Source: Hypomesus transpacificus (Eukaryota > Chordata > Actinopteri > Osmeriformes > Osmeridae). From it: a stretch of DNA of 64,000 bases. Below, one piece after another: positions 47,095 to 64,000 of the stretch (position 1 is the first letter of the stretch; each line of letters begins with the position of its first letter). The DNA lies in contig NC_061072.1 in assembly GCF_021917145.1 (NCBI RefSeq), positions 9,744,805 to 9,808,804 on the forward strand. The letters are read 5' to 3'. The position numbers and the translations under genes are program-made. The notes under the pieces are model-generated. The model did not search any database and was not told the origin of the DNA. It worked only from the letters and a program-made list of their open reading frames with translations.

Positions 47095-48447
47095 TGCTGT
47101 CCTCTCTCCTGGAGGGAGGGCTGCTAGGGGTTTGTTGGGACCTGGGCCTTGGTGTTATTGGTGTAGCAGTGGTTGTTCTTTTCCTGGTCAACACTGACAT
47201 CTTCCTCCCCAAGTCTGCCAAGACCAGTCCAGGATACCTAGAGAGTGCAGTCCTCAAACCCACAACTGGAGGTGATGACACCAACAACAAAAAACTTTCA
47301 GATGTCATTCATTATTTTTAAGGGTGCACAATAGCCTGGCAGATGCACATGCCTGCTTCACCTTGATTCAGTCAGGAGACTTTGTATTTTAGCATGATGT
47401 TTTTGACTGTACAGACACTTGATCTTCGACGGTAAGGTTCTGCTTCAGGTCAACTCTGCCTAGGAAACACAACTTGAGACTCAGTTTCGACATTTTCTTG
47501 GCAGATTTGAAGACGATGAAAGCCGAGAGTCTATGGCAGAGTGATGGGGCCATTATCATGGCTGTGAGGCGCACCGGATGATCCTTGTGCAGAGAGGTAT
47601 AGTGTGTGTGAGATTCTGAGTCAGATGGCTGAGCGGTTAGGGATTTGGCTATTAATCAGAAGGTTGCCGGATCGATTCCCGGCCGTGTCAAATGACGTTG
47701 TGTCCTTGGGCAAGACACTTCACCCTACTTGCCTCATGGGGAATGTCCCTGTACTTACGGTAAGTTGCTCTGGATAAGAGCGTCTGCTAAATGACTAAAT
47801 GTTATTCTGTTATTTGTGTGTGTATTTTCACTGTCTTTGGGTTCTTCTGTTTGTCTTTCTTCAGGAGGCCTCTGAGCTGTCCTCTCTGAAGCCCCAGCTG
47901 GATGAGCTTGGGGTCCCTCTGTACGCTGTAGTGAAGGAGGACATCGGCACAGAGATCCAGAGCTTCCGGCGCTACTTCAATGGGGAGATCTTTGTGGATG
48001 AGAAGGTTTCTTTAACTGTATTTTCAGAACATACTTAACCAAGCTTATAGCTTTGTCCTCAATAACAGGAAATTTATTTTCAGCAACGTTTCTATGGTTT
48101 AAAACCCAGAAGAATGGGGCTTGCTCTCGGTCTGTCTCGTTTGACGGTGTGGCGCAACCTCCTTCGTGCTCAGAAGAAGGGTTACCAGGGCAACAAAAAG
48201 GGGGAGGGTTTTGTTCTTGGCGGAGTGTATGTGATTGGAGCAGGGAAGCAGGTACGTTTTTTAGGCATTAGAACATTTGACCCCCAAAAAGTATATTTGT
48301 TGATTCCTGTTGGATGAGAATAGATATAAATTTGATAGTCTTATTTTGCAGGGCTTGCTTCTGGAGCACCAGGAAAAGGAGTTTGGAGACAAAGCTGATC
48401 TGACATCTGTTATGGGGGCGGCAAAGAAAATCCAGAAAGGGAATTAG
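47095..48447 (+). CDS. Selenoprotein U / PRXL2A, second tandem copy, ~224 aa including Sec, 5 coding exons
   Basis: Coding exons 47095-47271, 47505-47596, 47865-48005, 48084-48251 and 48352-48447. The first has no in-frame ATG; a start codon split over the preceding intron (A at 46078 + TG at 47095) gives 224 codons. The TGA at 47579-47581 in AVRRTG-U-SLCRE is Sec (about residue 85), again with Cys three residues later. The hydrophobic N-terminus (LGLGVIGVAVVVLFLV, then NTDIFL) aligns well with the human PRXL2A N-terminal anchor. Exons 2 and 3 have exactly the same lengths as in copy 1 (92 and 141 nt). Exon 4 is one codon longer (168 against 165 nt) and has diverged strongly, with a Lys-rich insert (QKKGYQGNKKGEGF). 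Exon 3 is almost identical to copy 1. A SECIS is at 48774-48820 and AATAAA at 48856. Both copies therefore look like functional selenoprotein genes. Confidence 0.88.
47579..47581 (+). other. In-frame TGA = selenocysteine codon (copy 2)
   Basis: Context GGA-TGA-TCC-TTG-TGC, same position as copy 1. The downstream frame is preserved to the TAG at 48445. Confidence 0.9.
47612..47803 (+). mobile_element. tRNA-derived SINE, prxl2a copy 2 intron 2
   Basis: Full copy: TGGCTGAGCGGTTAGGGATT, GGATCGATTCCCGG, CTTGGGCAAGACACTTCACC and tail CTCTGGATAAGAGCGTCTGC. It is absent from the matching intron of copy 1, so it inserted after the duplication or was lost there. Confidence 0.85.
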
Positions 48448-48773
48448 ATCTAAATATTAGATGAGTGGTTTAGTATATGTAGTGGCCATGAAGTCAAGAC
48501 CATAGCTATGTTTACTGTTCTATCTCGCATGAATAACAAAAATGAATCGAGAAATCCTGTAGAATAAATACAGCCTTGTGTGGATGTATCAAGGATAACC
48601 CGTGGAATTGATTTGTGATTATTCTTTTATTGCTTAACCTTTTTATCATTAAACAAGGAATTAGGCCTAAATGTTCTGCAGTAGTGTGTTGCACAGGTCT
48701 GCATGATGTTAGGGTTAGGGTTAGTTAGGCTGTGTTACTGTGTTGAAGAGATGAGGGGGTTTGCTAGAGTGCT

Positions 48774-48820
48774 AATGATGGTCTGTATCTGAAACCTTAA
48801 TAGGGGGTCAGACTTGATAT
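48774..48820 (+). promoter_or_regulatory. SECIS element, prxl2a copy 2
   Basis: ATGA at 48775-48778, AAA at 48792-48794 and TGAT at 48815-48818. The stem is good: GGTCTG pairs with CAGACT. Its 5' part (GCTAATGATGGTCTGT) resembles that of copy 1 (GTTAATGATGGTCTGT), so the two SECIS elements share descent. It lies ~330 nt after the stop codon and upstream of the AATAAA. Confidence 0.9.
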
Positions 48821-48855
48821 TTTATACTTAGTCCCTTTGTTTACTTTTTCCCTCA

Positions 48856-48861
48856 AATAAA
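48856..48861 (+). other. Polyadenylation signal, prxl2a copy 2
   Basis: AATAAA in CCCTCAAATAAAGAAC, 36 nt after the SECIS. Confidence 0.75.
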
Positions 48862-50403
48862 GAACAAGCATGACTGAAAACAGCCCCAGTCTTTTATTGC
48901 ACAGAAATTAAGAACTACATTTAGATTGACTGGAAGGCCAGTCTGTAAGTATGTAAATTATCAATATCTTTGAGGGTTTCAGGTGCAGTTCAGCGAGTAT
49001 CTGTCAAACCTTCTGTGATATTTCTGGGTTATACAAATCAAATTTGGTTTGATGAGAATTGGGTTCCATATCATTCAGTAACAAGTGGCTCTTCGCCTGC
49101 TAGGTTCACCTCTCATTTAAAGAGGATTGATTAGCATGTCTGACATCCAATGATGCTGAAGCTCTGTGTCTCAGTCATTATGAAGACAGCCAACCACAAC
49201 AAGAAGGTGGAACGCTTATGGTCACCAGTCCCAGGTGAGGTAGGTCATTCAACAGGACATGAACAAAGGTAATACCGATTTTGCTAGTTATTAGTTATTA
49301 TGGTTAGACAAGATCGGCTGTCGACTCATTTTAATGTCTCTCCTGAGTTGAATAGCATGGAATGTCCGTTGACATTGCGAGTTGCCGATCTTACACCATT
49401 TCTAGCCTAAACCTGTATTTTTGACAACACCATGGCTTCACTTTTAAAGTCCCATCAGGGTTGATAAACCTTAATAAAGTGAAACGCGGCAGTACAGAAG
49501 TACAGTCTGTGTAACCTGTTGCTATATGTTGCCGTGAAGGTTCTAAGTGCGCATGCTGTCTTCAGTCAGCAACGACTGTTAGCCAACCAACAGAGTATTG
49601 TAGGCTACTGTATAGCTAATAATAATTGACGTGGATGTCGATGCTGGTAATTATGGTAATTATGTTTGTCCAGTTCAGTATTTGTACAACAGTTTGTAAA
49701 TACACCTGTCACCGGAACCTGTAGCTGTCCGAGGTTCTGAAAAGCCGTAAGCGCGTGGGGGAAATCCGTAGTGACGACACTAGGAACACGCTTATCACGC
49801 ATTGGGTTAAATTTAGTGCAAGGTATCCATGGCATTGACAACACGTGACAGCCTGGAAGTAAGTGGGTCAGGTTGTGGAAAGTCTACTCCCACGAAAAAG
49901 CAAACCTTCTCTGTAGGCTTTCAAAGTTCGTTGGTTTTGTAATACTGGTATTTTCTAAAGTGTTAGGAATTAGCCCATATGTAGCCTACTCTGTATAATT
50001 GGACGATATATATATATATATACACCTTATTCTATTTGTCTATGCCTGTCATCCATAGAGACAGAAGTGAGATGCAACATAATGGGCAGGGATGAACCAC
50101 AGTGTGACTCCAGGGTGGCAGAAAGTCATCCACTATGTCACAAACCCACCTGCCATGGTAAGATCCGATATGTCATACCGAACGGCAAAGCTATACTATT
50201 TGACCCAGATAAGCTCTCATTCCCTTGTCTTCTTCATCCATTCAGACTCAGTTCAAACCGAAGCCAAAAGTTCAGTTTGTTTCATGATTTGAAAAAAGGG
50301 TTGAAACACTAAGCTTCAGTTTTGTGCTTGTGTCCTGCAGGCTCCTCCATCCAGTGCTGAGGCCCAGGAGGAGAGTGTGTGAAAGGAGACCTGGTTACGG
50401 GTC
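48862..50403. promoter_or_regulatory. pdzd7 upstream region with untranslated exons and a short upstream ORF
   Basis: No protein-coding gene. A candidate untranslated exon at 50059-50157 (acceptor CATCCATAG, donor CCATG/GTAAGA) would splice to the exon starting at 50341 (acceptor TGTCCTGCAG), which contains the pdzd7 start. The spliced leader would contain an upstream ORF of 35 codons starting at 50092 and ending at the TGA at 50380. A short TA repeat is at ~50008. Confidence 0.45.
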
Positions 50404-57647
<7,244 letters not shown>

Positions 57648-57744
57648 AATGACCAAGTTCAAGTTATCAGCCAGCGCATAATAAATGTATGCTAAATTAC
57701 AAAGACAGTGTGTATCTGATGAAACTAAATATCTGATGAAACTA

Positions 57745-57750
57745 AATAAA
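57745..57750 (+). other. Polyadenylation signal, pdzd7
   Basis: AATAAA in AACTAAATAAAGAGC, ~100 nt after the distal stop codon; another AATAAA lies near 57680. Confidence 0.65.
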
Positions 57751-57778
57751 GAGCAATTGATTCTTTAACATTTCATGT

Positions 57779-57784
57779 TTTATT
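57779..57784 (-). other. Polyadenylation signal, lzts2
   Basis: TTTATT on the plus strand, i.e. AATAAA on the minus strand, about 1.25 kb after the lzts2 stop codon. It is only ~30 bp from the pdzd7 signal on the other strand. Confidence 0.6.
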
Positions 57785-59036
57785 AAAAACAGTCAGTTGG
57801 TACAATAAATGTACAGCATGAAAATATACATTTAATGTCTTCATACAAATACTGTGGATAAAAAAAATTATAATATAGAACCATGAATAGCATTCACACA
57901 TGCACACCAATATGCAAACACGGAACAAATGTGTGGCATTGCTTTGGTCTATTCACAGTGGCTCTGCTTTCTTGAAATAGAAAATAATGAAACGTATTTC
58001 AGTATCAGGGATATCTCAACAATGAAGTCCATTAACAACAACAGGGAACATAAAGTGTCTTCTTTGTCTTGCAAATGAGTGTTTACTGATGTCACAGAAC
58101 TGTTAATGTCATTTGAAATTGATGAAGAGAAACATTAATGTAACAGTCGTGTCATGGCCCAAACATTGAAACTTTGTAAAAAACAAAAAAAACATCCTCA
58201 CTTAGTGCATGTTCATTCTGCCTTTTCACAAGAAACATTTCTCCATGGCATAGGGTAGCATGAGAGTGTTTAAAGAAACCTGACAACAGACTGATCTTTA
58301 GGATGTTCTTTCTCGGTGGATGAGATTCCTCAAATTACATCTAATACTAACAATACAGACAGCCAGCATTCCAGGGATTGCTTTAGTCACATTTTTCCTT
58401 GCCATGAATTTACAGTTTTTATTTCTGTTCATACAGTCTATATAAAATGACATAGGCTGTGTACACAAATCTGTCTCATGGAATGAGGATATATTTGGTA
58501 ATGTTAAAGCATTTTCCTTCTTTGCCAAATACCCTGGTATACTTAAGAATGACAAGCCAAAAGGCTCACTAACATTGTCAGGCTAGACCTGTCAAGAGTT
58601 GAGGACCATCCACAGTGAATACGAAAATACAAATTCCTTGGGAGTAAATGTGTTTACATGATGATTTACATGATGTACTATGAGTAATTTTATGAAAAGC
58701 TCTTCATGATTTATTTCCCTCAAAGTTATATTTTCACACATTTCTCTCCTCATCACTGCAGTCCTTTCCCAACAGCATCATCTCAATGTTTAGAAGTTAC
58801 ATGCCGACTTTACTGCAATGAGCTAAAACAGTCAGAAGAGTCTAGAAGAACTCTACCATGGTACAGGGAGCTGATTGGTGAAATAGATAACCTCTATGAG
58901 CTGTGGTGAAACACTGGATTCTGAGGTGACCTACTAACGACTTATAGAGGCCACAGGCTTCCTATAGAGTAGAGTTTCCCAGGGGATGAGACACGTGGCA
59001 GGCAGGCAGACAGACAGAGAGTGGATGATAGTAGGG
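57785..59036 (-). other. lzts2 3' untranslated region
   Basis: About 1.25 kb without convincing coding potential between the lzts2 stop codon and the minus-strand AATAAA. It is AT-rich, as typical for a 3'UTR. Confidence 0.6.
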
Positions 59037-60372
59037 TTAGATCTCAGTGGCAGCAATCTCATCAAAGTTGATCTCATTGCCCTCCTCCTGCTCGTCGAGC
59101 TCATCCCTGGTCTCCAGTTCTTGACTCAGCTCCCGAAGGGCCCGCTCCAGCTCCCGGTTCTGGCGGTACATCTGCACGTAGTTCTGCTGCAGCTGCTTCT
59201 GGTAGTGGATCACCTTGTCCTTCTCGTCTTGCCACACCCGCCGCTCATCCTCAAAGCTCCCCGCTTGCTCCTCCCCTCGCTGACTCTCCAACGCCAGCTC
59301 CCCCCTCAGCCTCTCCAGCTGCAGCCGCATGTTCTGCACGGCATCGCTGTTGCCTTGACGCTGGGCTTTGGATTCGTCGCTCTCGTAGGCTAGCATCTGC
59401 TCCTCCCCCTCGTGGAAGACCTGGCAGTGCCTGTTGCTGTGATGGGCGAGGCCTTGGCCCTGATTGGCTAGGGCGTCGCGGAGGCGGGTTGTCTCCTCCT
59501 CCAGACGACACAGCTTCTCGCGGAGCAGCTCCACCTCGCTCTTGCGGCGCTGCAGCTCGTTCTCGCAGACCTCCAGCTCCAGGGTGCGCGTGCGGTTGGT
59601 GGAGGTGGCCTCCTGCAGCAGGGCCTGGTGGTTGGTGGCCTCACCCCGGGTCTCTCTCAGCTGGCCCCGCAGGGACACGATCTCACCCACACGCTGGGCC
59701 AGCTCCCCCTGGATGTCCTTCAGCTGCTGCTTCAGCAGGGAGATCTCCCCAGACTTCTGACACACCTGGAGGGGGGATACGTTATCAGGATCAGGTCACA
59801 TGATCACGTTTGACAAGGCAACGCCCCGCAGTGACATAAGGAGAGGGGAATGTCAGAAAGCCACGGGAATGCGATAGACACGAGTATTACTGGTTTGTAC
59901 AATGCTGTGAATTACCCCATTGAGAGAAAAACAAAGCCTTTTTTTCTGAAATGGTAACAAGATACATTTTGCTATTGATTGCTGTCAGAACATTAAAGTG
60001 AAAGGCAGACAGCCAACTCATTCCATTGTTCCAAGTGATTGATGGATGTGCCATTCAGTTCCTGCCTCTTGCCAGTTAGTGCCATGCCCGGGGCAGAATC
60101 GTGCTGGGAGAAAATATGTGCTTTAAAGGGCCCTTGTCCTCCCTGCCTTTGTACAAATAACAGCTTTTTTAATTTCCTGTCACAGTTTTATGGGGACTAT
60201 TAGTCAGCACCAGCTATTAGCTGTTGACCATGCACTGCTTAAAATCAAATACACCATTGAGTCATTGACTAAAATATCCTCCCTTGGTGTACCTCAATCC
60301 CTATCTATGTAGTTAGAGTGAGAGACAGTTACAGAGAGAGAGAGAGAGTTACAGAGAGAGAGAGAGATGGAG

Positions 60373-60403
<31 letters not shown>

Positions 60404-62058
60404 CAAAGAGAGATAGAGACAGATATTTGACATGAAAGGTCCAGGTGTGGCGTCACCACTGGTTTGTCACCTCCCACTTGGTCTCCTCGAGGCGTGGCCC
60501 CAGCTGGATCTTCTCGTGCTCGTAGGAGCTGCAGCGCTCCTCCAGCTGCTCCCGCTCCTGCAGCAGCTGGGCAAAGTCCTCCTGCAGCTTCTTCTTCTCC
60601 TGCTGCAGCTGGAAGACCTGCAGCTGCAGCACCTGCTGGGCTCGCTGAGCCTTCTGGGAGGCCGTCTGCATCCGGGTGGCGCAGCTCTGACGCAGTTCCT
60701 CCAACTCTAGCTCAAAGCGCTTCTGCTTTTCGTCGTAAACCTGGGGGGGAAAGGGGGGGGGACAGGGGGTGTCTGATGATTACAGAAACAAATATCACGG
60801 CCCAATTTTGGATGAAAAGGGGATTTATTTAGATTTTTTTATATGATCATGAAATTATAACATTGGTCTGTAGCCCTCAAACCTTTCACTTACAGAGCCC
60901 CACACTAACGTGGCAGAAAGCCACCTCTCGCTAACAGAGCCCCACACTAACCTGACAGATGGCCACCTCATTCTCGTCCAAGTTTTCCCGGAGCTGCTGG
61001 AGCTCCACTTCTCTCTCCCTCAGCTTGTCCTCCAGGTCTCTCACCACACCCTCGTAGCCCTCCACTGGGACAGGGGACCGCCCGCTAGACCCACTGTCTG
61101 AGAGGGGCTGCCCTCGCCCGCTCAGCGACCCGGAGCCCGTACTTTTACTGGAGGAGGAGCGGCCGCTGTCTGAGTTGGAGTGTCCATGTCCGTTCACCGG
61201 GGCGTTCTTCATTGGCTCCAGGTGCCCTCCAGGGGCCTCTCCTTGGGCCAGACTGTACCCAGTGCTGCTGTAGGGGGGCAGGCTGGACAGAGAGTTGCGT
61301 CCAGAGTCGGACAAGGAACAAGATTGGTTGCTTCCTCCGTTGCGGGCGCCGCTGTAAGAGTTCCGTTTGTCAGAACAGGAAGGAGACTCCCTGTGGGCGG
61401 GGCTTAATAGGTTTAGATTGCTCTGGCTCTCCGACAGGCTGTGCCCATGGCGAGGGGAGAGGTACTGCATAGAGTTGCGGCTTTTAGGAACGACGGGTTT
61501 GAAGGCGGTGGGCCGGATGACGGTTTTCTCCATGTGCCTCTCCAGTTTCCCAGACACAGGTACCAGCTTGGGAGGGGGTCCGCCCATGTTCCCGTTCAGA
61601 CCCTGGCCCTCCCTGGCCTCCTCTGTGTCACTCCCAGGACTACCGGAAGCCACGTGGTTGTCATTCCAGTCCCCGACATAGTCCACATTCAGGTAGGTGT
61701 AGTTCCCGTTCCCTCCATCCTTCTGCAGGACTTTACCGGAGACGGCCGTGCTCTGCTTCTTGCTGGGCGGGGTCAGGCAGCGGAGCAGGGAGTCCTGGCA
61801 TGTGTCGGTGTCCAGGCTGGAAACCCCGGGGGTCTGTCGTCGGAATCTGGTGCCCAGCTCTGCAGCAGGCCGGCTGTGGTGGTCCTGGTAGGTGGGGCGG
61901 GTGGCGATGAGGCTGCTGACGGAGCCCATGGCGTCCAGGGAGGAGGGTGGAGCAGCGGGGGGAGAGTGGGGGCCGGAGGGGTGGCGACTGCGGGCCCCGC
62001 TGCGGCTGGGGGTGTGGTGCTCAGCAGAGGAGACGGGCGGAGCCTGAACCAGGGCCAT
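59037..62058 (-). CDS. lzts2: Leucine zipper tumor suppressor 2 (LAPSER1), 701 aa, 3 coding exons
   Basis: Minus-strand exons 62058-60952, 60740-60471 and 59765-59037 are all phase 0 and give 701 codons (human ~669). LZTS2 is a FEZ1-family cytoplasmic/centrosomal coiled-coil protein that inhibits katanin-mediated microtubule severing and promotes nuclear export of beta-catenin. The N-terminal half is Ser/Pro/Gly-rich (SSKSTGSGSLSGRGQPLSDS) with the family segment GNYTYLNVDYVGDWNDN. The C-terminal half, from about residue 340, is a long coiled coil (REREVELQQLRENLDENE; QLQQEKKKLQEDFAQLLQ; RLRGELALESQRGEE). The protein ends EINFDEIAATEI, a class I PDZ-ligand type terminus (T-x-I). The ATG at 62058 follows an acceptor at 62088-62091, so a separate untranslated first exon lies further right. 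The gene is convergent with pdzd7, as in human. Confidence 0.94.
60330..60413. repeat. GA microsatellite, lzts2 intron 2
   Basis: AGAGAGAG tracts with GTTACAGAG interruptions. Confidence 0.92.
60892..60975. repeat. 42-bp tandem duplication across the lzts2 exon 1 donor
   Basis: ACAGAGCCCCACACTAAC occurs at 60892 and again at 60934. The copies also share GGCAGA/GACAGA and GCCACCTC. The right-hand copy contains the real exon end (CTGTCAG/GTTAGTG on the minus strand). The left-hand one is a decayed second copy of the same junction inside the intron. Confidence 0.75.
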
Positions 62059-64000
62059 AGTAGCAGCTGATCAGTGGGCCCACACACTCTGGAAGAGACA
62101 AGGAGATACAAGGCTCATGGTCATTGGCAGGGTTCAAAACTGTATTCAAACTTTATCGAAACATACAGCTGGACAATAAATCACGATGGCCACCCAGAGA
62201 CGAGGAGAAAAGAGTCTGTCACGCTTGATCATCGATAATTCAAGTAGATGATACACAAATGATACGGTACCATGCGGGCCCACACACACACTGGGTTCAC
62301 AGTCATTCACAGAGCCCATTCATGCAGCACAAACAGAACTTGAGGCTTCCAGCCTGTAAAGTCTGAGCCGGGGAAGAAAAGGGGCCTCTTTTCATCTGGG
62401 AAATGTAAAATGGTCCCTGACATGCTGGCTTCTCTCCTGACAGTAACAAAGGGCACTGTTTCCTCACATCTTATCAAACACAGCTGCAGCTAACGCGGTA
62501 TATATTTAAGTTATATAAAAGTTTGGCTCAAATGCTATGTGTTGGACTGTATGGTTTGGTAAGAAGTATGCTTTGTGTAACAAGACAGCTCCGTGTCAAG
62601 GATCATAAGCATTGACATACACACAAACAGATTTTAGTAGGCCACAGCGACTGACTGTGACATCAATTTGTCCCATGGTACACCGTCTGGTGGTGAGAGA
62701 AGAACAATGGCAGACAGGATGTAGGATGATGGGGTCACAGCTAGTTGATGCTGGCAGGACATTAAGCAGGTAGCCAGCTGTGTGTGTTTAACACAGTCAG
62801 CGACGGAGCTTTCAGCCACAGGTGTGTCCTGTTTCACATTCTGTCTCCAAGCCGTGAGCACCAAGGGCTGCTTAACCACACTGATTAAACTGGACACACA
62901 CACACACATAGATAAATGACTGTCGAGGGTTTTGGCAAGGCCAGTGAATAATGGGAGTGTGGTGTGTGTCCATCAGCCAGCCCCTCATTAATAACAGCAG
63001 CCAGTCAGGCACCAGCTGCCCCTGGCTCTGTCCAAGCACCGTGCCACCGTGCCAAGAGGAACAGTTAAGGTTTAACTGTGATTAGGATACTCTAATTAGC
63101 AAAGACAGCAGTAGGATCCATATTGTACTTATGGGATCATAACTGAAGTAAAAAGAATGTAAGAGATGTACAATTAGATGCAATCACACAAACCTTTTTT
63201 TTTGTAGGGGCAGCATTGTAGAAAATCTAAACTGGGCAAATTAACCCCAGTGCACACAAAGCGAGTTAGGAAGTGGAATTATCCATGGCCCAGTTAGAGC
63301 ATGCCTGTTGGGTGCATCTAAAGGGATTCTCCATGCTGAAAAGACCAAGGAATCCATGGCCATGTTTAATCTGGTTAATCATTTCAAAATTAAATGAGCG
63401 TAGAGACTGACTAGGCCTGCTGCCCTTTCTACCAAACAAATGAGAAATATACAGACCTTTCTTACAATACGGTTCACTTTTAGGAATATTCAGTATGTTC
63501 CGTTTGACAGTACTAATATTACCAAACACATTTCAAGGCCTCTTTCTTGACATGGTTGAACTCTATGTTTATATAAACCTTAACCTCAACCCCCTGACGG
63601 AGTGTTTAAAACACATTTTCCATGCATTCCTCAGACCAATGATACCAGTGTGGGGCCCAGTTGTCTTCCCTGATAAGAGTATAAACCGTAATCCTACCAA
63701 ACTGGCTGAGACTGGACAGACAGACTGTGCAGTCTCTTATACAGCTTCAATGGCCCCTCCCGACTCCACATGTCCCCCTTTTTGTTTGTCGGGGTTGCCG
63801 TGGTGATGGGGGCCCGCAGCACGGGCAGGAAGAGAATGACCTCGGAGCGGGAGTGGAGGAGAGAGCTAACACAGAAACAGAGACCTCCCTCCTTAGCATC
63901 TCAAAGCCTCTGGTTTCAGAGGGGAACACAAGACAAGTGTGGTACCTAGAACACGTCTGGTGTATTCCAACTTGGCATTATGACTTTCCTGGTACAAAGG
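62059..64000 (-). promoter_or_regulatory. lzts2 5' untranslated region and upstream flank
   Basis: 62059-62088 is the untranslated part of the ATG exon. The rest contains no recognised gene. It is either the first intron or the promoter region of lzts2. A CA tract lies at ~62895-62908. A GC-richer patch near 63745-63850 could mark a distal promoter, but I see no decisive motif. Confidence 0.4.

Noticed and set aside
58986-59803. Plus-strand Leu/Pro-rich ORFs opposite lzts2 exon 3
   Set aside because: Antisense of a Gln/Glu/Leu-rich coiled coil produces such frames; no independent support.
61441-62070. Long plus-strand ORF (209 codons) opposite lzts2 exon 1
   Set aside because: It is the antisense shadow of a GC-rich coding exon; the minus strand has the recognisable LZTS2 protein with splice sites.

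Overview
The window is nuclear DNA from a ray-finned fish, almost certainly a teleost. Genes have many short GT-AG exons separated by long AT-rich introns. There are dozens of microsatellites and minisatellites, several non-autonomous DNA transposons, and at least six copies of one tRNA-derived SINE family. The protein sequences read as fish orthologues of known vertebrate genes. I cannot fix the species or order from sequence alone. All gene models were built by hand from open frames, splice consensus and remembered protein families; none has transcript support here.

Layout, left to right. 1-4639: no gene that I can name; one weak minus-strand ORF and a possible noncoding first exon. 4640-7873: a 3.2-kb segment bounded by imperfect ~90-bp terminal inverted repeats. 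It encloses an inverted array of ~155-bp repeats, a 47-bp minisatellite and the broken 3' end of an Ig-domain/transmembrane receptor gene. 8852-9833: a 982-bp TIR element with a TA target duplication. 10343-15345 (+): elovl6-like fatty-acid elongase, 4 coding exons. 21313-33412 (+): tmem150a-like membrane protein, 7 coding exons, with a remarkable splice-site-bearing minisatellite in intron 5. 35411-39267 (-): methionine adenosyltransferase, mat1a by position, 9 exons including a GC-AG intron. 41051-43386 (+): a DPY30-motif gene (dydc), 8 in-phase exons. 44060-45470 and 47095-48447 (+): tandem prxl2a/selenoprotein U genes, each with an in-frame TGA (Sec) codon and its own 3'UTR SECIS element. 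50404-57647 (+): pdzd7, 16 coding exons. 59037-62058 (-): lzts2, 3 coding exons, tail-to-tail with pdzd7. 62059-64000: lzts2 upstream/5' region.

The order mat1a-dydc-prxl2a matches human 10q23.1, and the convergent pdzd7/lzts2 pair matches human 10q24.31. tmem150a sits near MAT2A in humans (2p11.2). The window therefore looks like a conserved, partly ancestral linkage block. The genes do not form one pathway: lipid elongation (elovl), plasma-membrane phosphoinositide control (tmem150a), S-adenosylmethionine synthesis (mat), a DPY30-motif protein, selenium-dependent redox proteins (prxl2a pair), an Usher-type PDZ scaffold (pdzd7) and a beta-catenin/microtubule regulator (lzts2).

The most unusual features are: (1) two adjacent selenoprotein U genes whose third exons are almost identical while the other exons have diverged, which suggests local gene conversion; (2) a ~556-bp minisatellite whose unit joins an acceptor-like tract directly to a donor-like sequence, so it holds about 14 abutting 3'/5' splice-site pairs just after a real exon; (3) the TIR-bounded segment carrying an immune-receptor gene fragment; (4) two alternative 3' ends for pdzd7.
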